From Cordilura impudica (Eukaryota > Arthropoda > Insecta > Diptera > Scathophagidae): a DNA stretch of 64,000 nt. The notes under the pieces are model-generated. The model saw only the letters and a list, made by a program, of their open reading frames with translations, was not told the origin of the DNA and did not search any database. The position numbers and the translations under genes are program-made. The stretch spans positions 12,200,100 to 12,264,099 of the forward strand of contig OY821518.1 in assembly GCA_963682025.1 (NCBI GenBank). The letters run 5' to 3'. Positions 30,652-41,265 of the stretch are shown piece by piece. How positions within the stretch are numbered: position 1 is the stretch's first letter; each line of letters begins with the position of its first letter.

Positions 30652-31537
30652 TTAACCCTTTCACGACCAAACCTAAACTGCTAGAAAATTTTTATTTATT
30701 TTCTTTTTTTGTGGATTCGTACTAAACGATCCAACATTTCTAATCAAAAGTGTCGTCAAAAAATTTTTTTTTTAATTCCTTCAAGGAAAAATCCATGGGC
30801 CATATATATCCCATTGGTCGTCAATGGTCAAAATTAGGAAATAATTTACTTCGCTTAAAGCAAGCCAGTGATTTGTGTTTTTATTTTTTAAATAAATAAC
30901 TGCTTTGGTTTTGTATTTGTGGCAAATTTTTAAATATAGATCACAAAGAATCGATTACTTCTTTTTAGTTTGTATGGAAAGGAAAATCGTTCCTTTTGTA
31001 AAAAACCTTTTTTCTTCACAAAAAACTGTTATTGCTTCGAAAATTACCATAAAAGATTTTATATTTTTGAGATATCTGGAATTAATCTTTTTCTAAGTCG
31101 TTTTATTTATAGTTTAATTAATTGTTGATTTAATATTATGAATTTTTTTAATTTAATAAAAATATAAAACTATAAAACATCTTTTTTACCTGTACTGAAT
31201 TTTGCTGAATAATAAACCGATTCCAAATATTTTGGTGTTTCTGAAAACCATAAATACTAGTCCATGTTATATCAAAATTTTAATGTTTTCGGTAACGTCC
31301 GGTAACGTCCGAATTAGTGACATCCAAATATCAATAAAAAAAACAAAAGTTTCAGATATTTGCGTCACCGTCTTAGGTCCTGAGAATATATATGCCATTT
31401 TTTTTGGTATGGTCTGAAAGCCAAAACTATCCTCTGTGGACTCAAGTCAGCTTTAAAAAGATCGGTTGGAAAATGTGGGAAATGTAAGAAAAAATAAAAA
31501 TGGGACATATATGTCCCATTGGCCGAGAAAGGGTTCA
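30652..31537. mobile_element. piggyBac-like MITE (~880 bp)
   Basis: TTAA at 30652 then CCCTTTCACGACC. The right end complements to CCCTTTCTCGGCC, next to TTCA, a one-base change from TTAA. Both subterminal regions carry a palindromic ATATAT-centred block: GGGCCATATATATCCC near the left and GGGACATATATGTCCC near the right. No transposase. The two small frames inside are not coding. Confidence 0.75.
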
Positions 31538-32159
31538 TGAAGTTACTCAAAAAATTTCAAATTATGGTAATTTAAACAGCCCAATAAGTATACAATGTTG
31601 TGTTAAGTTTGTGCTTTAGCTATTCTATAGCTTATAATAGTCATTATTTGTTCTATTACCAGTAATGATATGTGCTTATAAAATACACCACCCTTTTGAT
31701 ATATATATGCATTCATCTAAGCAAAATCTAGAATATACGAGATTTCGAGCACAATCTAGCTCATTTTTACTATATTTCCCATACAAAAGAAAATCTAACT
31801 CGTCACTAGATTTTGCAAAATCTCACAAAATCTTGTCAAACTTGGGCACTACCAAATGATACTACTGTGTTTTTTTTAATTTTGTAGTAGAAAATTGCAA
31901 TGCAGTGACTGAAAAATTGACATTTAACAACAAAAGCAAACAAGTTGAATAAAAAGGAAATAAAATATTAATTATTAATAAAAATTAACGAATCTATAAT
32001 AAAAAAATATTTAGTAATTAAAACATTTCATTCCATATAATTATTGTGCTATATAATTATTATGGAAAATGCATTTGTTTTTGTTGTTCATGTTTTAATG
32101 AAAAAATTATTTCAAACAACTTGACTCTCGTTAGACAATTTTTATAATCAGTTTCTTTA
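31538..32159. other. no feature recognised
   Basis: AT-rich. A stretch at about 31700-31860 has several AAATCTAG/AGATTT motifs but no clear repeat boundary. Confidence 0.4.
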
Positions 32160-33180
32160 TTAGGTGTGGTTTTTCAACAGGGACGCTACAAAAGTAGAAA
32201 GACAGGGACAGCAAACGACGCCATATTTCTTGCCGCTCTTTTGACATTTCTCTTCAGTAAGGTTTGCCATTTCATGATGGAAAGATATACGAACCAACGA
32301 CGAGTCGAAATTATTAAAATTTACTACCGAAATTCGGAGTCAGTGGCCTCAACGTTAAGAGCACTACGTCCAATTTATAGTCGTCATTATCGTCCTAGCA
32401 GATCAACAATTGAGCGTCTAGTGGAAAAATTTTAATCCACAGGCACAGTACAAAATATTCCCGTGCCAGTGAGACAAAGAAGCGATGAGGCTCATTTCTG
32501 GCTGAATGGCTTCGTCAATAAACAAAATATACATTATTGGTCAGACAGCAATCACACGTACTCTATGAGTCATCATTGCATCCCGAAAAAATTACGGTTT
32601 GGTGCGGTTTATGGGCCAGCGGCGTCATTGGGCCGTACTTCTTCCGTGATGACCAAGACCACCACGTTACTGTGAATGGGAATCGCTACCGTTCAATGAT
32701 AACCGAATATTTTTGGCCCTAATTGGATGACATGCACTTGGAGGACATGTAGTTCCAACAGGACGGTGCCACAAGCCACACAGCGAATGTCACAATCAAT
32801 TTATTGGAAACCAAGTTTGGAGAACGTGTTATCTCACGAAATGGTCCAGTCGATTGCCCGCCTCGGTCGTGCGATTTGACGCCGTTGGACTATTTCCTGT
32901 GGGGCTACGTCAAGTCTATGGTCTATGCCAACAAGCCAGCGACGATTGATGAACTTCGTACGAATATCGAACGTGAAATTGCAGCAGTATCGGCCGATTT
33001 ATGCTTGAAAACCGTTGAAAATTGGGTTCAGCGTCTGGACTTCTGCAAGCGTGCCCGTGCTGGCCATGCAAAAGAGATCGATTTCCATACATAATGGCAT
33101 CGAACGTACTTTCACAGGAATAAAGAATTTTATTAATATCCAAAACCGTTTTTGTTTTATTTAAAAAAAACTTTAAAAAC
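32160..33180 (+). mobile_element. second mariner-family transposon, internally deleted
   Basis: The ends are approximate: TAGGTGTGGTTTTTCAA on the left and the complement of TAGGGTTTTTAAAG on the right, suggesting TA-flanked mariner tips. Encloses a transposase pseudogene related to, but distinct from, the one at 2856. Confidence 0.7.
32275..33094 (+). pseudogene. mariner-like transposase, deleted between HTH and catalytic domain
   Basis: N-terminus MMERYTNQRRVEIIKIYYRN with SRSTIERLVEKF is the helix-turn-helix. A stop follows, and a deletion near 32480 fuses VPVRQR directly to SDEAHFWLNGFVNKQN, the first catalytic-Asp block. GLWASGVIGPYFFRDDQDHH and VNGNRYRSMITEYFWP follow in another frame. 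A Trp codon has become TAG at 32750, just before FQQDGATSHTA (second Asp). PPRSCDLTPLDYFLWGYVKS (32860-32918) carries the third, again 41 residues after the second. The C-terminus reads RARAGHAKEIDFHT. Confidence 0.85.
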
Positions 33181-33744
33181 CCTATATTGATCTAGAGATG
33201 GCACTTAAGCGATAATAATTTATATTAAATAAGAGATCGAATAATCAATAAGTGATATAACAGTTCAAACAATACATTGAACAGATGCTGATGTTTTCTA
33301 GCAAAATTTCTGTTTTAGCTTATGCTTTTTTCATTCTTGATGCATAATATAATAATAGAATCTTTTCCTTTTTAGAATTTTACATATTTCCATTTTCATA
33401 TTATTTTGTATATTTTTGGTATTTCCAGATTATATGTTTTATTTTAACCAGCTGTTTATTGTTGTGGAAATAAAATCTCACAAAATGTCAAAAAAGTTAG
33501 ATGTAAACGGTATAGATTTAGTTGAAATCTACTAGATTTTCCTTAGATGTAATCGCACTATAAGTAAGAATGTCAATACACAGAGGATGTTATTCATTTC
33601 GAACCTGGGTTTTTTTTATTATCATACCTTTGTTATACCTTTTTATTTTACCTAACAATGCACTAATACAAGTAGTAAAGAAAATTCACACAGGTAATTC
33701 TTTTGTTTAGTGTTTTTTTATTTTTTTTAAGAAATTGACTCTAG
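33181..33744. other. no feature recognised
   Basis: AT-rich spacer between the second mariner and a transposase fragment. Confidence 0.4.
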
Positions 33745-34092
33745 AAAATTTGGAGATTATGCTAAGGAAACTACAAAAATATATACAACCAAGTACCCGT
33801 GAAGAAATATGTAAGCAACAGTTCACAAAATCCTTTATCATGCAGAAGATGTCATTAAATATCATTTGGTGCCACTTGGAGATCTATCAGAGGAAGCTCA
33901 GGAAGAAGGAATAAGGATTACAGATTTTATAGAGAGCACAATACTAGAAAAATTTCACGAAATCCCACAAATGAAGATCTATTTACTATGTTATTAGCAA
34001 CGTCAGATCCGTTCATCTCCAGTATATACGAGATTTCGGGATTTAGATGAAGAAGTCAAAAAACTACTGAAGAACAGAAATAATACACAACA
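33745..34092 (+). pseudogene. Transib/RAG1-like transposase, C-terminal fragment
   Basis: Pieces in shifting frames read KFGDYAKETTKIYTTKYP, VHKILYHAEDVIKYHLVPLG, LSEEAQE, NKDYRFYREHNTRKISRNPT and NEDLFTMLLATSDPFISSI. The same order of blocks (STVHKILFH, LPIGQLLEEAQETRN, DPSICSLRK) is found at 57083-57330. I assign the family tentatively to Transib, a DDE group related to RAG1, from the overall pattern. Several frameshifts; inactive. Confidence 0.6.
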
Positions 34093-34194
34093 AAATATGG
34101 ATTATTTACAATCAATAGTTGAATCAAATTAATAATAATTATTGATTACGTTTTGACGTCATTTTTCAGACATATTGCAATTAATACTGTAATT

Positions 34195-34620
34195 AATATG
34201 CAATTTTTTGCTTTTTTTTCAAAGGTGCGTCGTAGAGCAGAAGAAAGCATATATTTATAAAATTCGTAACTACACTTTTTCTTAATCGGATCGGTTTCTG
34301 ACATTTCAGCCTTCATCAGCGATTTATTGAACATTGTGAAAATTGTTATGTTTTAATTGAATCGGTTGTTTCTATATGAAATTTTTCTACTATCACATAT
34401 ACTCGTACTTTCACTTTTTGGTCAGCGTTTTAACACACTCACCTATAGTCAGACCTACGAGCAGTGTGGTTAAGAATCGGTTTTCATACCGTACAGCTTT
34501 TACTTCGTATTAATCTCAGAAGATACAACTCTGTTCAAACAAACAATCGTTATTTTTTTTTAATTACGTGTAGTTGTGAATTTTAGAAATATATGCTTTC
34601 TTCTGCTCTAACAAGCTCCA
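34195..34620 (-). mobile_element. retrozyme/Penelope-like terminal repeat D2 with hammerhead motif
   Basis: Matches 60335-60720 in reverse orientation (TTTGTTCAATAAATCGCTG, TGAGTGTGTTAAA, CAGAGTTGTATCTTCTGA). Its 3' end segment occurs twice here in opposite orientations (about 34219-34275 and about 34565-34615), flanking the body. Such inverted terminal pieces are typical of Penelope-like integration. No ORF. Confidence 0.55.
34284..34324 (-). ncRNA. hammerhead ribozyme motif, near-complete
   Basis: Minus strand: AATCG, CTGATGA, A-GGC, a 6-base loop, GTC-A, GAAA, CCGA, TC, CGATT. Core CUGAUGA and GAAA are intact and stem I is 5 perfect pairs. Stem II has GGC/GUC (one G-U) plus an A-A mismatch next to the core. 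The stem III palindrome ACCGGT of the sister copy has decayed to ACCGAT. The cleavage triplet would be AUC. Confidence 0.6.
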
Positions 34621-35011
34621 TTGAATAATAATTATAAGTACGAAAAACATAGAATTAATAAAAAAAAAAACATTGTTACAAATGCTATTGCAGTTTTAAT
34701 TTTTGAAAGGTTTTCTTACCCACATATGTATGAAATGTTTTAATAAATAAGAAAGATTCAAAAAATAAAACCCCATATTTTCATATAAAAATCAGAATCA
34801 TTGCGTTAATGTTCAGGAGATTTATTTTGCTAAAAGTAATAAATTTGTCAGAAAAAAATTATAAACTATCTTTCCCAGAGTAATTTGGTGGGCTCAACTC
34901 GAATCTTTAGTTGGTTTTTCTCTATCACATCAGGTTTTCGAGATATAAAATGTTTTTATTCGTTTTTTATATAAAAAATCATTAGTTTATTTAAAAATCA
35001 ATGAATTTTCA
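34621..35011. other. no feature recognised
   Basis: AT-rich DNA between repeat D2 and the multicopy-protein pseudogene. The block AAAATAAAACCCCATATTT at about 34757 resembles AAAATAAAATCCCATATTT at about 36838 on the far side of the pseudogene, possibly marking the ends of that element. Confidence 0.4.
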
Positions 35012-36609
35012 AAAGTGAATGGCGTTAGTTAAATGTCGTTTGTATTTTGTTGGTTCGGTTTCACGTACTAGAGTCCAGCAATAGTCTCCCAGCATGCTTT
35101 TGTCCCAAAATCCTTGATAATATTGTTCAATTTTCATTAAATCTTGGTGAGCACGCTCTCCTTGTTCATAACTCACCGCAGCTAGGTTTTGTGGAAAAAA
35201 ATTTAAATGCGAATGAAGAAACTGCATTTTGAGTGACATTTGTGCACCTAATTCGTAATAATTTTTCAATAATACAGCACCAATTTGTTTTTAGTTTTCA
35301 CTCTTAATATTTCCAAGAAAATTGCCAATGATGCCCTTGAAAAATTTCCAGGTTGTATATTCTTTCTCCAATATATATTGTGAAAAATAGTCATCATTCA
35401 ATAGCTTCCTGATCTGAGGGCCAACAAATATGCCTTCTTTGATTTTGGCATATGAAGTTTTAGGAAAAAGCGCTAACAAATATTTAAACGATGCACCACC
35501 ATTGTTCAAAGCCTTGACAAAGTTCTTAAAAAGGCCCAATTTTATGTGCAACGGCGGAAGAAAAACGTCATTTGTATCAATTAATGGTTCATTTGAAATG
35601 TTTTGTTTTCATGGTGAATATTCAGTTATTTTTGGCCACTCTGTTCTGACGTAATGATGACATGTAACGCGACTATCCCATAGATAAAGGAAGCAACAAT
35701 GTTTTGTGAAACCTCCTTGAATACCAGTCAACAAACCAATTACGTGAAACAGATTAATTTACAGTTATCTACGATGGTCTATACTATATAAATTACAATC
35801 ACACACCTTAAGGTCACCACAGGTCTTCCATTTATGATCGTTGTATTTGAGTAAGGTCAAAATTTGAGTCACTGATTCGTTATTAGTGGCATGAGCAATT
35901 GGTATAGATGGTTTTTTAATTCCCATTATGCAAACGCAGAGCCCTTAAACTGTACTTAAAGCCATCAATAAATAATCTCCATTCAGTTTTGTCATATGGC
36001 TGGTTCATTTTTTTAAATAAACCATCAACATCAGTACAGCATAGAATAGAGTGTTTCCACTGCTGCATCCGTGAAACTAGTAATTCATCGTCTTAAATGT
36101 AAATCCCTAATTAGATTATTCTACTCAGCTTGAGTCACTAAATGGCGTTCATCATCAGCCTCATACAAACTACCACTGCTCGTGAAAGATGTTTGGGACT
36201 CACTGCTCGTAGCACTGGGAATGACTGGTAATGGAATATTTGGTGGACGTTGAACTGGTTTGGAAACCGATGGGACATTCGCGTAAGTAATATTTTTTCA
36301 ATTTTTCATATTGAATCCAGCAACTTTTGTTAAACAGAAATAACAATCGGTTTGGTGGTTACTTGACTCTCTCCATACTACTGTATTTGAAAAATTGAGA
36401 TAGATCTTGTTGTCATTTGACCACTTGTGTGACACATTTTTGCAACTATTGCAAAACACTGCCGCTGTCCAAGGTTTGTTTCTGACAGCAAAACCAAAAT
36501 AATGTATATATTTTAAGATATGCAAATAATAATAAAGCAAAAATAGCTTTGAATCAGAAACACACGATCCCTCTGACATGCTTAAACGCTGAATGTGGGC
36601 TTTTCCCAA
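35012..36609 (-). pseudogene. uncharacterised insect multicopy protein, probably mobile-element derived
   Basis: The N-terminal piece (36298-36609) has KWSNDNKIYLNF and VVWREPTNH-like residues (VVWRESSNHQTDCYFCLTKV). The middle reads LFKKMNQPYDKTEWRLFIDG, SLRALRLHNGN and LLTGIQGGFTKHCCFLYLWD. The C-terminal pieces read LPPLHIKLGLFKNFVKAL (35520), FVGPQIRKLL (35420), MKMQFLHSHLNFFPQNL (35220) and EQGERAHQDLMKIEQYYQGF (35155), then MLGDYCWTLVRET. I recognise this block order from uncharacterised proteins present in many copies in arthropod genomes; no function is established to my knowledge. Many stops and frameshifts. High copy number and lack of introns suggest a mobile origin; that is inference. 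Confidence 0.75.
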
Positions 36610-37014
36610 ATTAATAATTGTGAAATTGCAGTGTCAGTATTGATTAATTTACAGTATTGCCAGCTTGCGATAAAAAATGAACAAGACTTGATAGCCCAAT
36701 TTTTATGCCAGATTCGAATTCAGCGCATCCAGATTAGTTAAATAACATGCTTCGTTTCTGCAGTCAATCTTTTTTTTATATTTGTAGACCAGTGTAATTA
36801 TTATTAACGTCCAAATATGACATTTTTTAATAAATAAAAAAAATAAAATCCCATATTTCACGCAAAAAGTTGGAAAAAAAAATGAAAAGTTTAACTTTAA
36901 CCTAGAATTCCTTACAAGCTACTCAATCAATTTAAATGAAATTAAAACTGACTCAAGTTCAGCTAAATATATATCCATTAAAAAAACAAATTATGTGAAT
37001 CCGATCACAGGGGA
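36610..37014. other. no feature recognised
   Basis: AT-rich spacer between the multicopy-protein pseudogene and a MITE. Confidence 0.4.
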
Positions 37015-37350
37015 GAGGTGTAAACATCTGGTAATTAAAGATTTTTTATGTCACTTTTTTAAAATCAAACAGAAAGCGCTATCTATGTATCATTTACAGC
37101 AATCAACTGCAGGGACTCTAGTTATACTTGTTGGGTTGTTGAATTGTGTATATGTTATACGTTTATATTGTGAAATTTTTGTCGTTTTACAGCAAAGGGT
37201 TGTTAAATTAGCTGAAACAATTTTATATCATATTTTTTTCACCAATACAATCATAAGTCACACCGATTTGTCTTACGACTGTTACGCTGTTTGTGTGATT
37301 GTTTTGTAAAATACAAATTTACCCCCTGCGCGTATAGATGTTTACACATC
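37015..37350 (+). mobile_element. MITE of family G, copy 1
   Basis: The ends are GTGTAAACATCT (37018) and AGATGTTTACACATC (ending 37350). It shares its whole length, in opposite orientation, with 40299-40843: TAATTAAAGATTTTTTAT, AACAGAAAGCG, GCAATCAACTGCAGG and CGTATAGATGTTTACACATC. Each terminus can itself fold (AGATGT-GTAA-ACATCT). The frame at 36995-37309 is not a gene. Confidence 0.7.
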
Positions 37351-37684
37351 AAAATTACTAAAATATTTCGATCGGTTGAAGAGTTACAGAATTTTGACCA
37401 ATGAAAAACGATTTTCAACTACTGTGCGCCGTGATCTAAAAACAATATTGTAACCAAGGTCAGCAACACTAAGAGACAATAAAGACTAAACTAAAAGGGC
37501 TAGATTTTTTTACAATGATGCTCGACAAAAATTTTAGGTATGTTCATGCTTTTTTAATTAAAAGCAATTATTAAATGCAATCGGCATAAATGTAAATACA
37601 TACAATAACAGTTTTCTTTATTGAAGAGAGTAAGAACATAATCATATTGGTTATTCTCTTTCATCTATAAACTATTTATTTAAA
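37351..37684. other. no feature recognised
   Basis: AT-rich spacer between a MITE and Helitron-like H7. Confidence 0.4.
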
Positions 37685-38062
37685 CTAGCAGATTCCAGCC
37701 CTCGAAATTCGAGTGCAAATTCTAGGAAATTTTATTTTTTCATTAAATAAAGACCCTGAAGGTATGCTAATCAATTATAGCCAATTCACAAATCAACACA
37801 AAGAAACAAACTCATTTTTATTACAAACACATTAACAAATTTAATAAACACACACATAGCATTGTATAATTTTATGTATGTGTTAGTAGCAACTTTAAAT
37901 GCAATTTACTCAAAATAAAGAAAAAAAATTTAAAATCTGTAAATCTGCAAAACGGCGAAAAAGAAATACCTTTCAAATAATATACGTTTGGTCAAAATCG
38001 GAATAAAACGGTAGAACAAAACATCGGTCACAAGAAATCGTCTAGCCTATTAATATTATAGA
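37685..38062 (-). mobile_element. Helitron-like repeat H7, full length
   Basis: 378 bp, from CTAGCAGATTCCAGCCCTCG at 37685 (preceded by A) to TATTAATATTATAGA at 38062 (followed by T). Close to the family consensus. Confidence 0.88.
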
Positions 38063-38500
38063 TGTACAGAAAAAATCACAAACAATTGGTAAACGAACAT
38101 GTGTATGCATCGCTGATACATATTCTGTTATACGTATATAGACATTTTTCACTTTTTATATTTTTTTATATAAAATTTTTTCACAGAACTTATGTCCACA
38201 TTTTCGGCTATTGGGCCAACAGGCTCCAAATTCAACACCAACCTGCACGATATAATGAAAAACAAGGTTGTGCTAATGTTACCCAGATAAATGGTTTATT
38301 TTGTGAATGAGCCTTTTTTCAACAGACAGACAGACGGACAGATGGACATTGCTATAACGACTCGATTTATTATAGGCATCAATAATATATATCATTTAAA
38401 TAACTGGGTTCTGAAATAATTTTTTCGATATGTTACAAATGGAATGACAAACTGATATACATATACCCTCTGCACAGTGATGTAGAGGTTATTAAAATGT
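38063..38500 (+). repeat. interspersed repeat family F, copy 3
   Basis: Shares CAGATAAATGG-TTTATTTTGTGAATGA, CAACAGACAGACAGACGGAC and the ACCCTCTGCACAGTG end block with the copies at 4146 and 12540. Starts directly at the H7 edge. Confidence 0.6.
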
Positions 38501-39397
38501 GAAAAAACCAATTATAAATTGCCTAAACCAACGAAACATAATATTTTCACCAGATCTCAAACTAGAACTTTTTGTTAACTCTAGTATGAGCAATTTCTAC
38601 AGAATAGTATTTTGAAATACACTATTCTCATCACACTATTTTCAACAACAAAACAAAATCATACGTAAAATAAGTTTGTAGGAAAAAAATTTAGGATTTC
38701 ACAACTACCCACTTAAAAACTTTGTAAAGGTTTAAAGTCAGATGTTTTGTTGAGCAGAAATGTTGAGAGGAGGTTTAGAAAAAACAACAAATTTCTGCAA
38801 TCGATATGAATCATTTATATAGTGGCAATGAATTTGGCAAATTTCCAAAATTTTTGCAAATTGAAATTCCAAAATATTGATGACGTGATTGTTTTCATAG
38901 TGGAGGAATGCTATTAATGGTTGAAAATAATTTTATGACGTAGTTATCTCTTGGTCGGGTTTAAGTTACTCATATACAACAAATTCATATTTTGTCTTAT
39001 AATAATAACAAAGCCAATAGAAATCTAGAAAAATAAGTTGTATGAATGAATGATATCGATTCTTGTTCTTAGAAATATTGTATTATAATATTTATGAATA
39101 TTTTTGTGTTGCTCTTTTGCCATATTTAAACTCAATCTTTGATGGCTCCCAAATAACCATCCTTAAGGTTACTGTGGTGATTAATGTATGACCTCATCGA
39201 TTCATCATCAATATCATTAGAATTGATATTGTTATTGAAGTATCTATATTTATATGAAAGGATATTAAAAAATAATAATTCATTACATTTTGTACAGATA
39301 GCAAATGAAAATATGATGACATTTTTATTCTTAATTGTTGGATTTAAACGATGGAAATTTATGACGTTAAAGAAAATCACTTTAAAAAACAGATTTA
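38501..39397. other. AT-rich DNA leading to the tRNA gene
   Basis: No repeat end or gene found. The run AAAAAA at 39384-39389 reads as TTTTTT on the minus strand, 9 bases beyond the tRNA 3' end: its Pol III terminator. Confidence 0.45.
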
Positions 39398-39470
39398 TGT
39401 TTCCGCCCGGGATCGAACCGGGGGCCTTCCGCGTGTTAGGCGGATGTGATAACCACTACACCACGGAAAC
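39398..39470 (-). tRNA. tRNA-Val (anticodon AAC)
   Basis: A 73-base gene starting at 39470 on the minus strand. Acceptor stem GTTTCCG/CGGAAAC is perfect and the discriminator base is A. The anticodon arm TCCGC-CTAACAC-GCGGA puts AAC at 39437-39435. T arm CCCGG-TTCGATC-CCGGG is perfect, and the D arm is GTGTAGTGGTTATCAC. Internal promoter A box (TGGTGTAGTGG) and B box (GGTTCGATC) are present. There is no intron. A run of six T on the coding strand terminates it. Identical to the gene at 51034-51106 while the flanks differ. Confidence 0.98.
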
Positions 39471-40298
39471 CTGTATTTACAGTTATATGATAATTCATCT
39501 TTGTTATTATGTCGTAGATTTCCCCTAACAAAGCTTGCCCTAAATTCTAAACGATTAAAGATCTTAACTAAAGCCAAATTAATTAGTTTATTAAACTAAA
39601 AATCACGTCGTTTTTGAGTTCTGCCAACCCAACTCCAATCAAATTATTCAATTTTTTAAAAGATTGAATTTTATTTTTTTCCTTCAACTCGTGCGATAAT
39701 AAATTGAATTTCATTATTGTGCACATCAAAAGAATTTTTCCTATTAGATTTCCAATTATTTTATAATAGGCCTGCTAAAATTGGTCATAGATTATGCCTC
39801 AAATACACATTAGTCATCAAGGCGAGCGAGTGTGCAAATTTCAATTTTATTAGCAGCTCAAATTTATTTCATATAAAATGTTTACAAGATGTTTTTGTGA
39901 AGATAAAACTGGCACCCAAAAAAAAAAAATAAAAAACAAGGGAGTCATATGCCATTCCTGCTACAAAAGGGGTAACACAATATGTAGACATGATTGACGT
40001 TTGAAGTAAGTTGGGCTGTCATTTTTTCAATAGTGGCATCGAAAGGATGTTACAAATGACAGCTTAAAAGATGCTGAAATCACAATACACACAAAAGACT
40101 CTTACTTTGCTGATTTTTTATTTTTTTTGTGTTTTATATTTTTTATGCATCGCAAACTTTGTAGACCCAAAACACTGTTGAAGTTCACATTTATACTTAA
40201 TCATTTGAATACATTTAATTTCATTATTTAAACAGTTTTAATATTATGTAATTCTGCTTTAAGTGTAACAAAACGTATATTTTCTATTTAATCTTTTT
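39471..40298. other. no feature recognised
   Basis: The frames at 39184-39577 are shadows of the tRNA locus. The remainder is AT-rich without recognisable repeats. Confidence 0.4.
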
Positions 40299-40843
40299 GA
40301 TGTGTAAACATCTATACGCACAGGGGGGTAAAAATCTATTTCACAATACAATCAAATTTACAAAATTAAAATAAAAAATAAAAAATGAAAAATAAAAGTG
40401 AAAAATGATAAATAAAAAATGAAAAATGAAAAATAAAAAACGGAAAATGAAAAAAGAATAGTAAAAAATGATAAATAGGAAATGTAAAATAACAAATGAA
40501 AAATAAAAAATTTAAATTTAAAAATTAAAAATAAAAACTAAAAATCAAAAATTAAAAATAAAAAAAAAATTTAAAAATAAAAACAAAAACAAAAAAATAA
40601 AAACAAAAACAAAAAATAAAAAATAAAAGATAAAAAATAAAAAATAAATAATAAAAAATTAAAAATGAAAACTGAAAAACAAAAATGAAAAACAAAAAAT
40701 TAAAAATTAACCAGTTGAAATAATAAATATTTTTATATTAGCAGAGCACCTGCAGTTGATTGCTATAAGTGATAGATGACGCTTTCTGTTTGTTTTTAAA
40801 AAAGTGCTATAAAAAATCTTTAATTACTAGATGTTTACACATC
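40299..40843 (-). mobile_element. MITE of family G, copy 2, with expanded A-rich interior
   Basis: GATGTGTAAACATCTATACG at 40299 and the complementary end CTAGATGTTTACACATC at 40843. Opposite orientation to 37015-37350. Its interior is enlarged by an A-rich microsatellite. Confidence 0.75.
40365..40720 (+). repeat. A-rich microsatellite (AAAAATAAAAATGAAAA type)
   Basis: About 355 bases almost wholly of degenerate AAAAAT, AAAATG and AAAAC units, inside MITE family G copy 2 and absent from copy 1. Confidence 0.85.
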
Positions 40844-41265
40844 TCCACTATGATCGGACTCACATGATTTTTTTTTATTATTTTTATCAAGACCTTTGTG
40901 ATTGATTGGCTTTGCCAAATTGTGACAAATTTTGTTCAAATCATATTTTTTGGTATAAAAAAAGAAATATGTTTAATATGTTTAGTAAGTAATTACTTTA
41001 AAAAGAAGAATACAATTTTATGAAAAAACTTTTATGTATAAACATTTGACAAATAAGTTTTTCATAAAAAAATTCAAACATTTGGCAAAATATTTCTTTG
41101 GATATATTTTTTTTGGAATAAAACTATAAAAATAGTATTCTTTATAATTATAACATATATTTTCGCTTATTATATTTGTCTCGCTTATCACTGACTCTGT
41201 AACGGTGTATGGCTAATATGTAATTTCATAGCATTATAGCCCGTCTAAATATTAACAGAATGCCT
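40844..41265. other. no feature recognised
   Basis: AT-rich stretch between a MITE and the large minisatellite. Confidence 0.4.

Noticed and set aside
39184..39577. Open frames containing PPGIEPGAFRVLGG (also 50982-51248)
   Set aside because: They are translations of the tRNA-Val genes and flanks.
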